This document shows, piece by piece, positions 10,613 through 22,400 of a stretch of DNA of 64,000 nt. The stretch comes from Hysterangium stoloniferum (Eukaryota > Basidiomycota > Agaricomycetes > Hysterangiales > Hysterangiaceae): assembly GCA_015178975.1 (NCBI GenBank), contig WHVD01000182.1:62001-126000 (forward strand), in the 5' to 3' direction. A model generated the notes under the pieces. The model did no database searches and was not told the DNA's origin. It saw nothing but the letters and a program-made list of their open reading frames with translations. Position numbers and translations under genes: made by a program. Numbering within the stretch: the first letter of the stretch is position 1; every line of letters starts with the position of its first letter.

Positions 10613-12857
10613 CAAGTACATCGGCGATTGTCGATTTTAGAATCCAAAATTTCGGAAACTTCAAATTCGGGTTCTCTGTCAATGATGACTGGAGGGGACA
10701 GAGGTTGAATACGTTCCAGGATTTTGTTAGGAACACAGGGTTCTAACATGAAAATGTGGAAAACGGGGTGAACTGCTTGCATACTATCAGGAAGTCAGAG
10801 AGTCCATGAGAGAGAACCAGCTTGTGCTATAATTTCAAAAGGGCCTAAGAATTTCTCAGCGAGTTTTTTAGAAGGTCGGGTAGCACGGAAGAATTGAGCT
10901 TTTACAAAAACCTGATCACTGATTTTAAAATTAGGAGGCGGGATCCTGTTTTTGTCCACAGAATGTTGATAATATTCCTGTGCGGAAGAAATAGCTTTCC
11001 AAAGTTCTTGATGTAATTCGTTGAGGTCGGTAATAAATTCTTGAGCACGAACAGAAGCCAAATCTCGTTCGGGATGTACAGTGAGATTCAGATTATAGCC
11101 TTTGTTGGTGAAAAAAGGAGATACGCCGGTAGTTGCATTTGGAGAGTTATTGTAGGCGAATTCCGCGATCGAAAGAAGGGATTTCCAGTTGTCCTGTTGA
11201 TAATTGCAATAGATGCGGAGATATTGTTCCAATGTTTGATTTACATGTTCCGTTTGTCCATCACCTTCCAGGTGATATCCCTAGGTGAAGTGTAGTTTCA
11301 TGTCGAGGGCTTTTCCGAGGGCCTGGAAGAAATGGGAGACGAACTTGGAGCCTCGATCAGAAGTTACATGAGACGGAACTCCGTGTTTGGAAAATACGTG
11401 GATAATGAAAAGTTCCACTAATTGTAAGGATGTGATTGTATCATGAGTGGGTATGAAAATGTCTTGTTTCGAGAATCGATCCACAACAACTAGAATGGAT
11501 GTAAAGCCTTCAGAAGTCGGGAGTTGTTCGATAAAATCCATGGAAATTGAGTTCCAGGGTTTTTCTGGTATCGGGAGTTGCTTGAGAAGGCCGTACGGCT
11601 TATGCCTCTGGGTCTTACAGCGTAAGCAGGTGGTGCATGACTTACAGAACTGTATTCTCTACAGATTAAACCAAGAGTATTGTTAATGCCGTAATGTCCG
11701 GAGATTGGATGATCGTGTTTATACTGAAGTATGTGGAGTCGGAGATTGTTGGAATCTGGAATGTAGATATGTCCATCAAGACGGATAAAACCTTGAGAGT
11801 CTTGTGACCATCAGGGTTGGTCGGGATTGTCAGGAACTTCTAGGTGTGGCTTGAGAGCCGGATCGGAAGTGAGTGAGGAAAGGATATCTTGATGTAATTG
11901 CTCAATGTCCATAATCATGACGCTATGCATAATTGGATAGTAGAGGGAAGTTGCTCGAATAGATGCGGAAAATTGTTGCGTTGTAAAAACCAGTTTCAAG
12001 TTATGCGGATTAACAATGGCATAGTTACTTTCCCCCTCTTTAGGATAGATGTCCCATCATCGAGTCATGGCATCTGGTTTTCCACCAAGACGTCCGGGTC
12101 AGAAATGGATAATCATGTTGAAAGCAGAAAGGAATTCAGACCAGTGGGCCTGCTAGTGGGTTAAAAGTTTAGTGGTAGAAAAATATTCGAGATTTTTGTG
12201 ATCAGTAACAACGTCAACTGGAGTTGCGGAACCTTTGAGATAATGGCGCCAATGTTTGAAAGCTTCAAAAATTGCCAAAAGTTCCTTATCATGAATTGTA
12301 ATTGAGTTCAGACACTGAAAGTGTCCGAGAAAGAAATGCGACCGGATGAATTTCACCATCAGAATCTTGAATGGAAAGAATCGCGGCAATTGCATAATCA
12401 GAAGCATCAGTTTCCACAATAATCGGGACATCAGGTTTCCAATGGGAAAGAATCGGGGCAGAAGTGAAAGCATTTTTTAAAGTCTGGAAGGCGGAGCGGC
12501 ATTTGTCATCAAAGACCCATGGTTGAGTTTTACGGGTAAGATGAGTGAGCGGTACTGTAATGTCCGAGTAGTTCCGACTAAAACGATGGTAAAAGTTGGT
12601 GAAACCTAAAAATGACTGAATGTCCTTGACTTTCTGTGGTTCGGGCCAGTCACGGACAACTTGAACTTTGGTTTCATCCATACGGAGACCATCAGGTCCG
12701 ATCATGAAACCTAAGCATTCAATAGAATCCATGTCAAAGTAGCATTTTTACCGTTGGTGAAAAGACCATTTTTACGGAGTCTTCGGAAGACTTCATGGAC
12801 CTGTTCATCGTGAAGAGCGGGATCTTCGGAAAGTACCAAAATGTCGTCAAGTTTACT
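10613..12857 (-). pseudogene. pol: D-lineage pol fragment: RT C-terminus, RNase H, integrase, chromodomain start
   Basis: Reading down the minus strand from 12857: RT C-terminal half (FLGFTNFYHRFSRNYSDIT near 12600), RNase H ([14 protein letters not shown] near 12420), integrase core (MDFIEQLPTSEGF near 11530; catalytic-type SDRGSKF near 11340), integrase C-terminus (10795-11232), and the first part of a chromodomain (EPEFEVSEILDSK near 10660). Several frameshifts and stops interrupt it. At the right it breaks within the RT catalytic motif region and at the left within the chromodomain, so both ends of the element are missing. The intact arrangement is in the copy at 37840-43226. Confidence 0.85.
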
Positions 12858-12993
12858 CACTCACTCACTGAGGTATATGCATAATCATTTATTATTCATT
12901 CTATTACTTATTAAATATCTTGTAGTTTCGCAAACAGGTACTATAATATATAGTGAAGTTTACTCACTCACTCACTGAGTTTCGCAAACAGAC
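12849..12993. repeat. Short direct duplication with TCAC tandem core
   Basis: AAGTTTACTCACTCACTCAC followed by TGAG occurs at about 12853 and again at about 12954. The block TAGTTTCGCAAACAG/GAGTTTCGCAAACAG is also duplicated. It sits exactly at the right break of the D-lineage pol fragment and probably marks a rearrangement or short-repeat insertion. Nothing coding is seen to 13121. Confidence 0.6.
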
Positions 12994-13121
12994 TCAATCC
13001 TTTCGAAATATTGTCTCCTAATTAACAGTAGCAGAGAAAGTTAGGAGCTGAATTTTGAAAGATAAAACAGACATGACAGCGGACGTTTCTCCGCCTGCCA
13101 GTCCATTGCCAAGTGTCCCAG

Positions 13122-14353
13122 TTATGCCCGGGGGGTACCTTTGTGTTCCCGAGGCATTATCGGAACCGACTGGTTATACTTTGGTCGGTGGTGACGCTCC
13201 TGTTTATGTAGCGGCATTAGTAGTTTAATAAATACTTTGTTTGTTAATACTTACATCGGTGCGCCGTCGACCATTGGTAAGGAAAACAGGCTCGGTAACT
13301 TGAGACCTGTCTGAAATAAACCTGTCAAGGTAACAAAAAGGGAGTTTGATTAATTATCAATGGATTGCAAGACTTATATGTGGCCTCAACACACCTTGAC
13401 GGTACAGTTGCTTGGGCTCTGGGCAAACCCTCGGAGGGACGGAACGCTCGAACTTCAATGGCATCCCTGTGGGGCACCACGGCCGAGCATCTCCTGTAAA
13501 GCGAATATATATTTGATGGTCAGTGTGCTGTTATTGCCTTAATGTGGCATACTTACACATCCACTGGGGTCTCATGAACCACGGCACCACACCTGTCTCT
13601 ATCTGGAGGAAGTGGGGGCAGTGGTCTGGGGGTTGCGAAGGGAAAATTAAGATCAACACAAATACTATTAGATATGAGCTTACATGTGTCCCGCCAGCCT
13701 GAGCTTGGGCAGGTAGGCGTGGTAATTGGCGTGTTCCCTGTGGTGACAACTAGTTAGTATCAATTGAGGACAGATTGACGTCATGAGCTCACATATTCGC
13801 ACCGCAACACGCACATTTCACCGACTCGTCCTCACCAATTGGAGGCAGGGGTTTAGACGTTGTCGTCGTCACATAGTCGGTATGGTTACAGAGAGAAACT
13901 TACATATACCGGAATGGCATTGGGGGGGGGCAGTCTGGAGATTGCGAAGAGAAAATTAACATCAACACAAATACTATTAGATATGAACTTACATGTACTC
14001 TGCATCGGATATCCCAGACCCATCCTCATAAATGGGGGGTAAGGGGCTAGACGTTGTCGTTGTCACATAGTCTGTATGATTACAGAGAGAAACTTACATA
14101 TACCGGAATGGCATTGGGGGGGGGGCGGTCTGGAGATTGCGAAGAGAAAATTAACATCAACACAAATACTATTATATATGGGCTTACATGTATTCTGCAG
14201 CGGATATCCCTGACACATCTTCATAGATGCGAGGTAAGGGTCTAGACGTTGCCATCATGTGGTCAGTACAAAGACAGATAGTCTGGGATATGAGAAACCG
14301 AGGACATTAGTAACTCACAATGATGGCGCCGGTGGGGTGGTGGGTGCGATCAT
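13122..14353 (-). CDS. Candidate multi-exon hypothetical gene, possibly decaying
   Basis: This minus-strand region has regularly spaced introns with GTAAGT/GTGAGT donors and pyrimidine-AG acceptors. One workable model for the 3' half joins an exon coding WRDTYRDRCGAVVHETPVDV to one coding RCSAVVPHRDAIEVRAFRPS and onward to QVTEPVFLTNGRRRTD. It ends with PIMPREHKGTPRA and a TAA at 13122-13124. A start ATG at 14351-14353 (MIAPTTPPAPS) precedes a GTGAGT donor. Upstream exons are tandemly duplicated and a homopolymer C tract (9 versus 10 C) sets their phase; one acceptor appears changed from AG to CG. I do not recognise the protein. It could be a host gene, a pseudogene, or cargo of an unrecognised element. 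Confidence 0.45.
13858..14245 (-). repeat. Tandem duplication of an exon-intron module (about 190 bp)
   Basis: Two adjacent copies, about 13860-14050 and 14054-14245, share GTTGTCGTYGTCACATAGTC, then AGAGAAACTTACATATACCG, then GGCATTGGGGGG and AATACTATTA. A third diverged copy of the downstream half lies near 13640-13690. In the minus-strand gene model each unit supplies one exon coding (T/S)xPLPPIYEDxSGIS and one short exon containing the C-rich tract. Confidence 0.75.
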
Positions 14354-14799
14354 AATAAGATGATTGTGTGGGGGGGGTGGTGTGGCAAGGTGTTTTAGCA
14401 GAAAGGGTGAGCTAGTTTATACACCCGCGTTTTCGACACTTATTCAAAATCAAACAGATAATTTTTCGGACGCTAGCTTCTAGCAGTTCATTTATCAACC
14501 AATTGAATGCAACCGGCTGTGATGAAATTAGAGATTTTTCTGATAGCCATCTCGCCTACTTCGGCATTTTTTTGAGGAGAGCCACATGCGGAGAAGCTAA
14601 GCACGCGATTCTATGATCAGGAAAGGCGCACCAAGAAGATCTATCTACCCATGAGATACCCTTCCTTTAGTCCAAGCCCAAAAGGGAGCAACCATGTACT
14701 CCTCATCACTTTCCGTAATAGAACATGTGAGACTGCTATAAAGAGACATATGACTGTACAGTTTGTAAATAATTTTTCCGTTCATTTCTCATTCAATGA
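14354..14799. other. Intergenic, no recognisable feature
   Basis: Contains a G-rich tract near 14370 and otherwise nothing I can assign. It may hold the promoter of the minus-strand gene ending at 14353, but no convincing TATA box is seen. Confidence 0.4.
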
Positions 14800-15376
14800 T
14801 GTTGGAAAAACAATTTTAAACCCCTTGACCTAACGCGGTTCCGAAACAAACCGCCTATCTATTAGCATACAATTACAACGAGGCAAATCTAATCTCCATA
14901 TGGACTTTTATATAGAGAGAGGCATGTCTTCCTAGTTTAATATAACTGGCTAGTCACATTACCACTAGTGCAAGGAACAGTCTAGGCGGCTGAGCTCCAT
15001 TCCGCTTTTTTATGTTTTTCATTAATACAGCATTGATATAGTTGAATATTACCGTACCCCTTGTAGTAGTCGGCCTTTTCCAGTGTAAATGTGGCGCTGT
15101 TACATAAAGTCGTGTGGGCTCACGTGATGAACAATTACTAAGCACAGTGTCAAGTAACTGTATCCTACACAAGGCAATTAACTGTGGCTGGATAATAAAG
15201 TAAGCTCAGCGTTGGTGGAACAACGTCTGAGGTGTTGAATTGTGTATATGGCCTTATAAGACCGTGTTGTGAGACCAGAACGAGTGACGTAATGAAAAGT
15301 AAGAAAGTTTCACTGTGAGGATTTGGTAACCCGATCGCACACAACGTGTATGTGCGTCGTGTTTGCTTTTCCAACA
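14800..15376 (-). mobile_element. 3' LTR of a Ty1/Copia element (577 bp)
   Basis: Bounded by a 10-bp inverted repeat TGTTGGAAAA (14800) / TTTTCCAACA (15376). Immediately to the right is a polypurine tract (15377-15387, GAGGGGAG on the minus strand), then the Copia pol stop. That arrangement fixes it as the 3' LTR of a minus-strand Copia. The left flank is AATGA; no partner duplication is available because the 5' part of the element is missing. Confidence 0.75.
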
Positions 15377-15382
15377 CTCCCC

Positions 15383-15733
15383 TCAAACCGAGCGCAGGCC
15401 CAGTTCAACCGCAAAATGTTTTACTTTTGGAGAAGGTAGAGCCTTCGTCAAAGTATATGCTACCATATCGTCCGTTGGGCAAAAAACCAACTGGATCTTA
15501 CCTTCCTTAACAATCCTACGGATGAAATGAAAACGAACGTCGATATGTTCCGTTCGTGCGTGGTACTGGAAATCTTTAGTGAGTGCAATCGCGGATTGGT
15601 TATCGCAGAAAAGGGTCATTGGTGGCTGCCGATCCTTTTGTCTATCAGGCCCGGGCTGCATGCCGAGTTCGGGGTCGGTCATGTATGTAACCCCAAACAA
15701 TTGGCCCAAAAGTGAACACAACCAGTGTTCGAT
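15383..15733 (-). pseudogene. pol: Copia pol, C-terminal RNase H (truncated)
   Basis: 112 codons ending the Copia polyprotein. The motif CDNQSAIALTKDFQYHART with EHIDVRFHFIR and FCPTDDMVAYTLTKAL is the standard Ty1/Copia RNase H C-terminus; DMVAYTLTKAL replaces the usual DMVADTLTKAL. The natural stop lies next to the polypurine tract and LTR. Upstream pol (RT, integrase, gag) is absent; sequence identity to Copia is lost at about 15733. Confidence 0.85.
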
Positions 15734-16239
15734 GACAGCGTAAGGAAAACGGACAAGGTTTTATTTAAGATGACTAAGCTACTGTAAAGTACGAAATAGC
15801 TGAGCGTAAAACGCATCAATGGCTTGCAATACAACGTATTCTAACAGTTCATGGGATCCTTTTGAACTTTGGGAATTTGGACTTTGAGAGAGGTGGTTGG
15901 GACATGTTGCGATTGCGGTCGCACGGGTGTTGTATGGTGGTAGTGGTTGAAGGTAAAGAGAGGTCAGAGATTCTTAAGCGACTTTACGTCTCTCATATCC
16001 TTAGGGATTAGGACTCCGCTCGGTTATTGGTGCAAGGTGAGGAGGCGATAGATTAGAGGTTGGTGGTCATGGAGTGAAGGTGAGGTGACTGAAGTTGAAT
16101 TTTGGAAAAAGGAAATAAAAGTTAAAATTAGAGTTAATTGTCGAGTAGAGTGAGGAAAATAGACTGCATCCTTGGGAGGGAAGTGGTTCTGGGTTCTTGG
16201 TGAGACTGCATATACCCATCATCAAATCCGATGCAGCGT
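15734..16239. other. No gene recognised between Copia fragment and Gypsy-4
   Basis: No sustained frame or LTR terminus is visible. It may include the 3' untranslated part of Gypsy-4, but its 3' LTR (family B expected) is not here. The Gypsy-4 3' end is therefore deleted or truncated. Confidence 0.4.
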
Positions 16240-17808
16240 CTTGTATGCTCTGAGTAGAGCTGGGGCGTTTTGGAGGTCAGTGCTGTTTAGCCAGGAGTCT
16301 TCCTTGGGTCCATAGCCTTTCCACCTGATTCAAAAAAGCAGATGATTTTGAAGTTTCATGTGGCCAGTAATGGCTTCGACTTCGTATTCTTCCTTGTTTG
16401 AACTTAGCTCTCTGGGGTTCTTGAGTAGTTCCCTAGGGCCAAACACTTCCAGGGATGAGTGATATTTCTTAAGGTGGGCTTGATTAATGACGGGGTGCAT
16501 TTGGTACTCTGGGGGTATTTTGAGTCTAAAGACTTGGGAATTAATTTTTTCCAGGACCTGAAATGGTCCGATGCATCTTTGGATTAGTTTCCTTCCACTA
16601 CCCTTAATTTTCACCAATTCTAAGGAATGGGGGTTGACTAATACTAGATCCCCCTCCGAGATTTCCTTGACCGGTTTTCAATGCTTGTTGTAGGATCGAG
16701 CTTGGGTTTCTTGTGCTCAGGCGATTGAGTCCCTCGCCATTTGTCTGTGACTTTCCAATTCCACAATCCATGAGTCCACCATAGGAGTTTCAGACAGTTC
16801 CCTGGGGACTATAGGATCGTCTCCTCCTAGTACCCTGGACATTCCCCTTGGTAAGGACCCCATTAAGAGGAAGGCGGGAACGTATCTAGTCGAACTATGA
16901 ATGGTGGAGTTGTAAGTGTTGGCTACTATCCCAATCCATTTCGACCATTCTTCCTTGGCTGATGAGCAGTAAGCCCTCAGCATTTGTTCGAGGGTGGTGT
17001 TCATATTTTCTGTCTGTCTGTCCATCTGAGGGTGGTGAGAAGAAGAGACGGCTAGAGCGGTTCCATATATCTTGCAAACTTCCCTCCAGAACCTACAGGT
17101 CCACCTTTTGTCTCTATCACAGATAATCCTGGAGGGTAGTCTGAAAGGTGATGCCACTCGGTTTATGAAGATCTGTGCGAATCCTTCAGCGGACAAGTTA
17201 GAAGAGGTGCATTCACAGATAACAAAGTGTGTCAGCTTGTCGACCACCATGAAAATGGCCGAGTAAGAGTTGCTGCCGGAAGTTGGTAGTCTGGTTATGA
17301 GATCCATGGAGACTACTTCAAATGGCTTAGAAGGTACATCAGCTGGTCTGAGGGCTCCCTGCAGTGCGGAGTGATCAATTTTTGTCTTCTGACAGGTGTC
17401 ACAACTGCGAGCATACACCGCACAATCCTGTAACATTCTAGGCCAGAAGAAGCGGTCTTTCATGAGCAGGAATAGTCTACACCCTCCTGCGTGAGCTCCT
17501 TTGAAGGGATTATCATGTATCAGCTTTAGAATTGTGGTTGTCATATTGTTAGGAACACAGATCCGACTTTTCCAGTATGAATTGCGAAAATACAACAGTC
17601 CCTTTTCTCCGATGAAAAAATGTGAAGCGGTAGCTACAGCATTTGGGGATTTCAGTTCCTTGACGTAGTAGCTTCTGAAGGTGGGGTCCTTCTGATACCC
17701 TTCCGAGAACTCTTTTAGGAATCTTTCATTGATGCTTATGAGCACATGAAGGTTTAAGGAAAAGAATAGCGATTCATCCACTTCATCGTCTCTGGGGAGG
17801 TTATACAA
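16240..17808 (-). pseudogene. pol: Gypsy-4 integrase and chromodomain
   Basis: From 17808 downward: the HHCC zinc-binding domain (HDNPFKGAHAGG ... CDTCQKTK), then the catalytic core with MDLITRLPTS (first Asp), ICDRDKRWTCRFW (second Asp) and DRQTENMNTTLE (Glu). The GPF/Y-like segment RCIGPFQVLEKI is near 16570. A chromodomain follows: EEYEVEAITGHM... up to 16330, then after a frameshift RWKGYGPKEDSWLNSTDLQN to about 16245. Chromodomains of this class direct integration to marked heterochromatin, which fits the nested insertions here. The frameshift inside the chromodomain and between segments makes this copy inactive. Confidence 0.88.
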
Positions 17809-17862
17809 ATCCCATTCAGTTTGTGAGGTGTCCTCTGGAGTTCCGATGGGTTCTACTAGTTC

Positions 17863-18660
17863 TCATTGTGTGACAAAGATGGCTCTCCTCGTGGGATTAT
17901 CCTCCTGTGGTTTCTCCTCAGTTCCCTTGCTGAGTGAGCTTGACACGATTGTCGGGAGATCATCTCCAGCTGGACTCACTGAGTGGGGTACTCGTGGTAG
18001 TCTAGATAGGGGATTGATGTTACTGTGTACTTGTCCAGCACGATGTAGTATTTCGAGGCCTGGGTATGCTGCATACACTGCCCCCCGTGTGGCCAGTTGT
18101 TGATTGGTGTTCTTGTATGACCTGGCCCATTGTAAAGCAGCATGGTCCATGATGAGGAGTATGTGCTCCCCTTCCACGAATGGTTGAAAATGAACCAGGC
18201 CTTCCTTAGCAGCTAATGCTTCCCACTCTGTGGCTGAATAGTTGCATTCTGGTTTCTTGAGGGTATGACCCCAGTAAGCGATAACGTGCTCTACTGTAAC
18301 GCAAGTATCCTCAAATGTTTTCACCCAGGAGTCCGTCCAAGTGATCTTGGGAACCTTGGTCTTAAAATGGGTGACAAACGTTGGCACTGGTTTTGACTGC
18401 TCGAATGCTGATTTCACTTGGGTATAGATCTTCGTGTTCTTTAGATCCCGTAGAGTCATTTTTTGTACTTGCTGCAGACAGCAGCCTAGGGCAAAGTCAG
18501 AGGCGTCCATGTAGAGATGGTAGGGCATTCCAATTGTGGGATGTGCTAGAACTGGAGAAGAGCTCAGGGCTGCCTTGACGTCGTTAAAGGCTCGTTCCTG
18601 GTCTACTCCCTAAGACCACTGCATGCCCTTTTTGAGTAGCGAGAAGAGCAGGGATACAGT
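17863..18660 (-). pseudogene. pol: Gypsy-4 RNase H domain
   Basis: 221 codons at 17863-18528 start MPYHLYMDASDFALGCC (first catalytic Asp), then CNYSATEWEALAAKEG (Glu in EWEAL) and IMDHAALQW (Asp). This is followed by the HRAGQVHSNINPLSRLPR connector typical of Gypsy RNase H, where normally HxxGxxNxxADxLSR is seen. Homologous tether sequence extends right to about 18660 with frame interruptions. It sits in order between RT (right) and integrase (left). Confidence 0.88.
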
Positions 18661-19045
18661 CCATGCATAGAAGGATATGTAGGGCGAGAAGTACAATACC
18701 ATACCCAGAAAACATTGAAGCTCAGACACCTTAGTTGGGGTTGCTAGTTTCGATATGGCTCATACTTTCTCTTGGTGGGTCGAAAAGCCTAACCACGACA
18801 CCTTGTGTCCAAGAAGGAGAATAGAGTTGTAGCCTACATAGCATTTTTTTGGAGAAAGAGTGATGCCAGCTGAAATTATTGCTTGTAATACTCGGTCCAG
18901 GTGTTTTATATGATCCTCCCAGGTCTTAGAAAAGATTACTATATCATCTATGTAGACTAGACAGAATATCCACAGATAGGGTGCCAGCATGTTTTGCATG
19001 ACTCGCTGGAAAATGGAATGTCTGTTCCTCAAACCGAAAGGCATC
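18661..19045 (-). pseudogene. pol: Gypsy-4 reverse transcriptase, C-terminal part
   Basis: MPFGLRNRHSIFQRVMQ ... LVYIDDIVIFSKTW carries the catalytic YIDD box, followed by the thumb/connection LSPKKCYVGYNSILLLGH. The gene is split immediately upstream of MPFGL by the 1.75-kb LTR I. The N-terminal RT resumes at 20797, where the interrupted segment LWQFRR is coded. Confidence 0.9.
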
Positions 19046-20791
19046 TGTAATGTATTCAGGGGATTCTCTTAGATAGCTCAATATATGGTATAATGTCACA
19101 GAGCTTCAACAATAAAATAAGCAAAGGTCCAGTAATTTAAATACTGATCGATTAATGAGCTGTGCTATTAAGCTTAAACAACTCAAATCAATGCTTATTT
19201 TGATTATTGAAAGGTTCAATAGAACTGTGTATGACTCTTTTTAGCAAATAAAAGAACTATTCCTTGAGAATAGGGGCTAGAAGCTGAATATATGTGCAGT
19301 AACTTAGCAGAGACTTGATATAAAGCTTCGGATTCTTGTATGCTTATTTGTAGCTATTAATAGCTATTTAACAAGGTGTTAAATAATTTATTAATAGAGA
19401 AAATAACTTGTATTGGATTATCTGAGTGCTTGTACTTGATTAATTCAATAAACTTAGGGCTGGGCCTTGAATAATCTAGTATTGGCAGGGAAATTCAGTA
19501 AGGATACTTAGATACTTATTAGGTTTATTATGTAATTAATAAGCATAAAGGGTAGCTGTGAGGCTGGGGGAACTTAGAAGATTAGCTAAGTTCAGGAGTT
19601 GCTGACAAAGATTCAAGATGCTGCAAGTGTAGGTGCTTGCAGTGAGTGTATCAGACTAAGGCTATTATTGTCCTTAGGATGATTAGATAAGCTTCTGAGC
19701 TGTGCAGTAAAATGTGTGAGATAGGATGATTTTATTGGAAACTTGGCCCTCCTTATATACATTTTGATAACTAAATGATTAGCTAATTATTTAGTTTATG
19801 AGGTCACTAGTTAGATCATAATGACCTCATATTCTACTTATTATTTACCCTTTATTTATCACATGATTCCCCTCTCTGAGACAAGGGTTCTAACCTCTTG
19901 CTTGAATATGAAGGTTCAAGGCCGCAGTCCCGGGACGGAAGCAAGCGATGAGTCGGCAGAATCAATTAATGACTCGGGTAGTCACATCCGTGACCTGTGT
20001 GACATCCCGACACCGGAGGCTTATTGTGAAGAGTGGTGGAAGTTCTGACTGTTCTATATACGAAGAAATGAGTAGAAAGGAAGGATATTGACCTATTCGG
20101 TGCAATATAAGAGAAAGTGAGAGAAAGAGCACGAGATGACGAAGGAGTCAACGAGTGCGATGGTTCGAGTGGAGGCCTCGACTATTACAGTTCGAGGCCA
20201 GAAGTGTTTAGCAGTTCAGATATTGCTACTTATGTAGTAGCTGACACGTTACCCTGATCACCGCTCATAGTAGACCTAGTTTGTGTCTTATGAGTGGTGG
20301 TTCTTGGATTAAAGTGTGTCTGAGTTCTAATTGGTGCTGAGTGCACCCACAAGTATACACAATGCTTCGAACTAATGAAATATGCAAGATTCGAAGAATA
20401 TGAAAGATAGAAAAATATGAATAAAATATGTAAAATATAAATGAAATAAAAGGAGTGTTTTACCACAATGATACTGTGGTAAAAGCATACTCCTCACACT
20501 TATCTAATAAGTCACATGACTTTAAAAATGCGCAAACAAGCTGCAGCAAGGTGCCGAAAAGCAATAACTAAGTAGATAAAATATAAGTAATTAGTTAAAA
20601 ATTATAATAAATTAATTAAGTAATAATAGCATAATATGAGTCCATATATGCTATTATTTATGCGAAGTTAAAAGGAATAAGGCCTATTTTTCACAATAAA
20701 CATAGTAAAAAATACAATAAAAATTCGAGAAAATATTAAATAACTCAAAGAAAATTAAGAGAACATTATGAGATAATGCTGATACCTCACA
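19046..20791. mobile_element. Solo LTR-like insertion I in Gypsy-4 RT (1267 bp plus nested G)
   Basis: Starts TGTAATGTATTC and ends GATACCTCACA, with near-identical flanks GCATC (19041-19045) and GCACC (20792-20796). It interrupts the RT between the codons for LWQFRR and MPFGLR. AT-rich with no open frame above 80 codons. Removal of the nested G LTR and its CTTAT duplicate leaves 1267 bp. Orientation is not established. It could be a long solo LTR or a non-autonomous element. Confidence 0.7.
20025..20498 (-). mobile_element. Solo LTR, family G (474 bp), inside insertion I
   Basis: TGTGAAGAGTGG...ATACTCCTCACA with perfect 5-bp duplications CTTAT at 20020-20024 and 20499-20503. Exactly the same length as the three other G copies. 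Confidence 0.95.
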
Positions 20792-20796
20792 GCACC

Positions 20797-22400
20797 CTTC
20801 TAAATTGCCATAGTCCTTGATGTGATTGAAAGGCTGTTTTGTGTTGGTCTTCCTCCAGCATTTCTAGTTGGGTGAAACCAGCTAGGGCATCAAACGAGGA
20901 TAAAATGTTGGATCCCGAGAGTGCTTGCATAATTTCTGATTGTCAGGGCAAGGGGAACGAACTCATCTGGGATAGTAAGGTTGTTCAGTTTTCGATAATC
21001 AATGACCACATGAGGCTTATTATTACGTTAGACTACAAAGGCAGGCACTCCCCAAGGGCTTTTCGAAGGTTCAATGACTCCTTGTTGGAACCAGGTGTCC
21101 ATTTGCTCATCTATGACCTTCCTGTTGGCAGGGGAAATTGGAAACATCGGTACAGACACTGGTTGCGCATTGGTTTTCAGTGGGATAGTGGCCTTGCTGT
21201 CTACTTGGCCCAGTCTTCCGTCAACTCCAAACACTTGCACATTCTTAGTCAATATTGAGCTAAGGCGAGGCATAATGTCAGGAGGGACATCAGGTCCTAA
21301 GTTGACCAATTTATGTAGATCCTCCGAGGAGAGCCTCTCCAAGGAAGGAACTTCCAAACTCTTTGGGCCTGCAGGATCAAAGTCATCTACCATCTCGTTT
21401 CCTGAGGATACCATAGATGGTCAGGGGCTGGAGGTGTTGTCTGTTTCCAGCTTAGAGATGCTTTCTATGAAGTGGGCAATCTTCGAGCTTGCGACTCACA
21501 TCGATTCCTCTTCCACTCGAGATCGAGGCTTTTGGGCCCAGGCTCGGGCGTCGTGAATTAGACCGACGATCTCTCCTCTTCTGATAGTTTGAGGAGTTAA
21601 GGTCGGATTAGCCAGTGGCACCACAACCTTTTCTTTAGAGGTAGCGGTCGTGGGAGTGGCGAGGATGGTCCCATCTTCGTTCTGTAAAACTATGCCCTCC
21701 ACAATCCATTCCCCATCCTCTAGGTCCCCAGTAAAGATGGGTATTAACCTAACCACCTCAAGCTCTATCGTGCAATCTCCCAGGGCTCTCATGACTCTGT
21801 CAGCGTGCATGCCCTTGTTGGGTTTGGACGTTAGATTAGTCGGCATGAGTCGGCATGATTAATTCATCTTCCAGAGAGATCTTGTTGACTGAAAAGGTTA
21901 ACGGGACTGGTTGGTTGGAGGAGCTGGCAGGAATGAATCCTGCTCTCCCCGGGAGGATTAGCCTTGATCCCAGGGGTTGGTCTCGCAACATTCCCATCTC
22001 ATAGTTAATATGGAAGTCTTCTCCTAAGAGGATTGGTACGGTCATCTCTCATACGTCGTAGGTTTCTGCGTTAAATCACAGCAGGGTTCCTTTATCATCC
22101 CTAAGGTAGATGGGAACATTAATGTAACCCAGTACTCGGACACTCCCGGTAAGTTGTATTAATCACAACTTAAGTCCTTGGTTTTCAGCTTAGGCTGATC
22201 CTTCAGTTCTCAGTAGAATTCCTCTGACATGAGGGACAAATTGGCTCTGGTGTCCAGTCTAATTTTGATTGGGTCTTCCCAATCGGGATTCCCTACTCCT
22301 CCGAATACATGTAGTGCTGAACACCAACACTAGAATATCCTCCCGGTGGCTCCCTCTTTCGGTATATGATTGAGGCGTCCTCTTTCATTAGCTTACTGGA
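20797..22400 (-). pseudogene. pol: Gypsy-4 protease and reverse transcriptase N-terminus
   Basis: Reading from the right: the protease motif IRLDTRANLSLM near 22250, where the usual Gly of D-T/S-G is Arg, so the active site is damaged. Then ILLGEDFHINYEM near 22020, a linker (21496-21846), and RT fingers (PANRKVIDEQMDTWFQQGVIEPSKSPWGVPAFVV, 21028-21130; shortened match to Gypsy-1 near 8690). Next come DALAGFTQLEM and LWQFRR near 20810-20890. Multiple stops and frameshifts. It continues into the RT C-terminus across insertion I. Confidence 0.85.

Noticed and set aside
20839..21862. Plus-strand frames of 70-160 codons
   Set aside because: They are shadows of the minus-strand Gypsy-4 RT and protease region.
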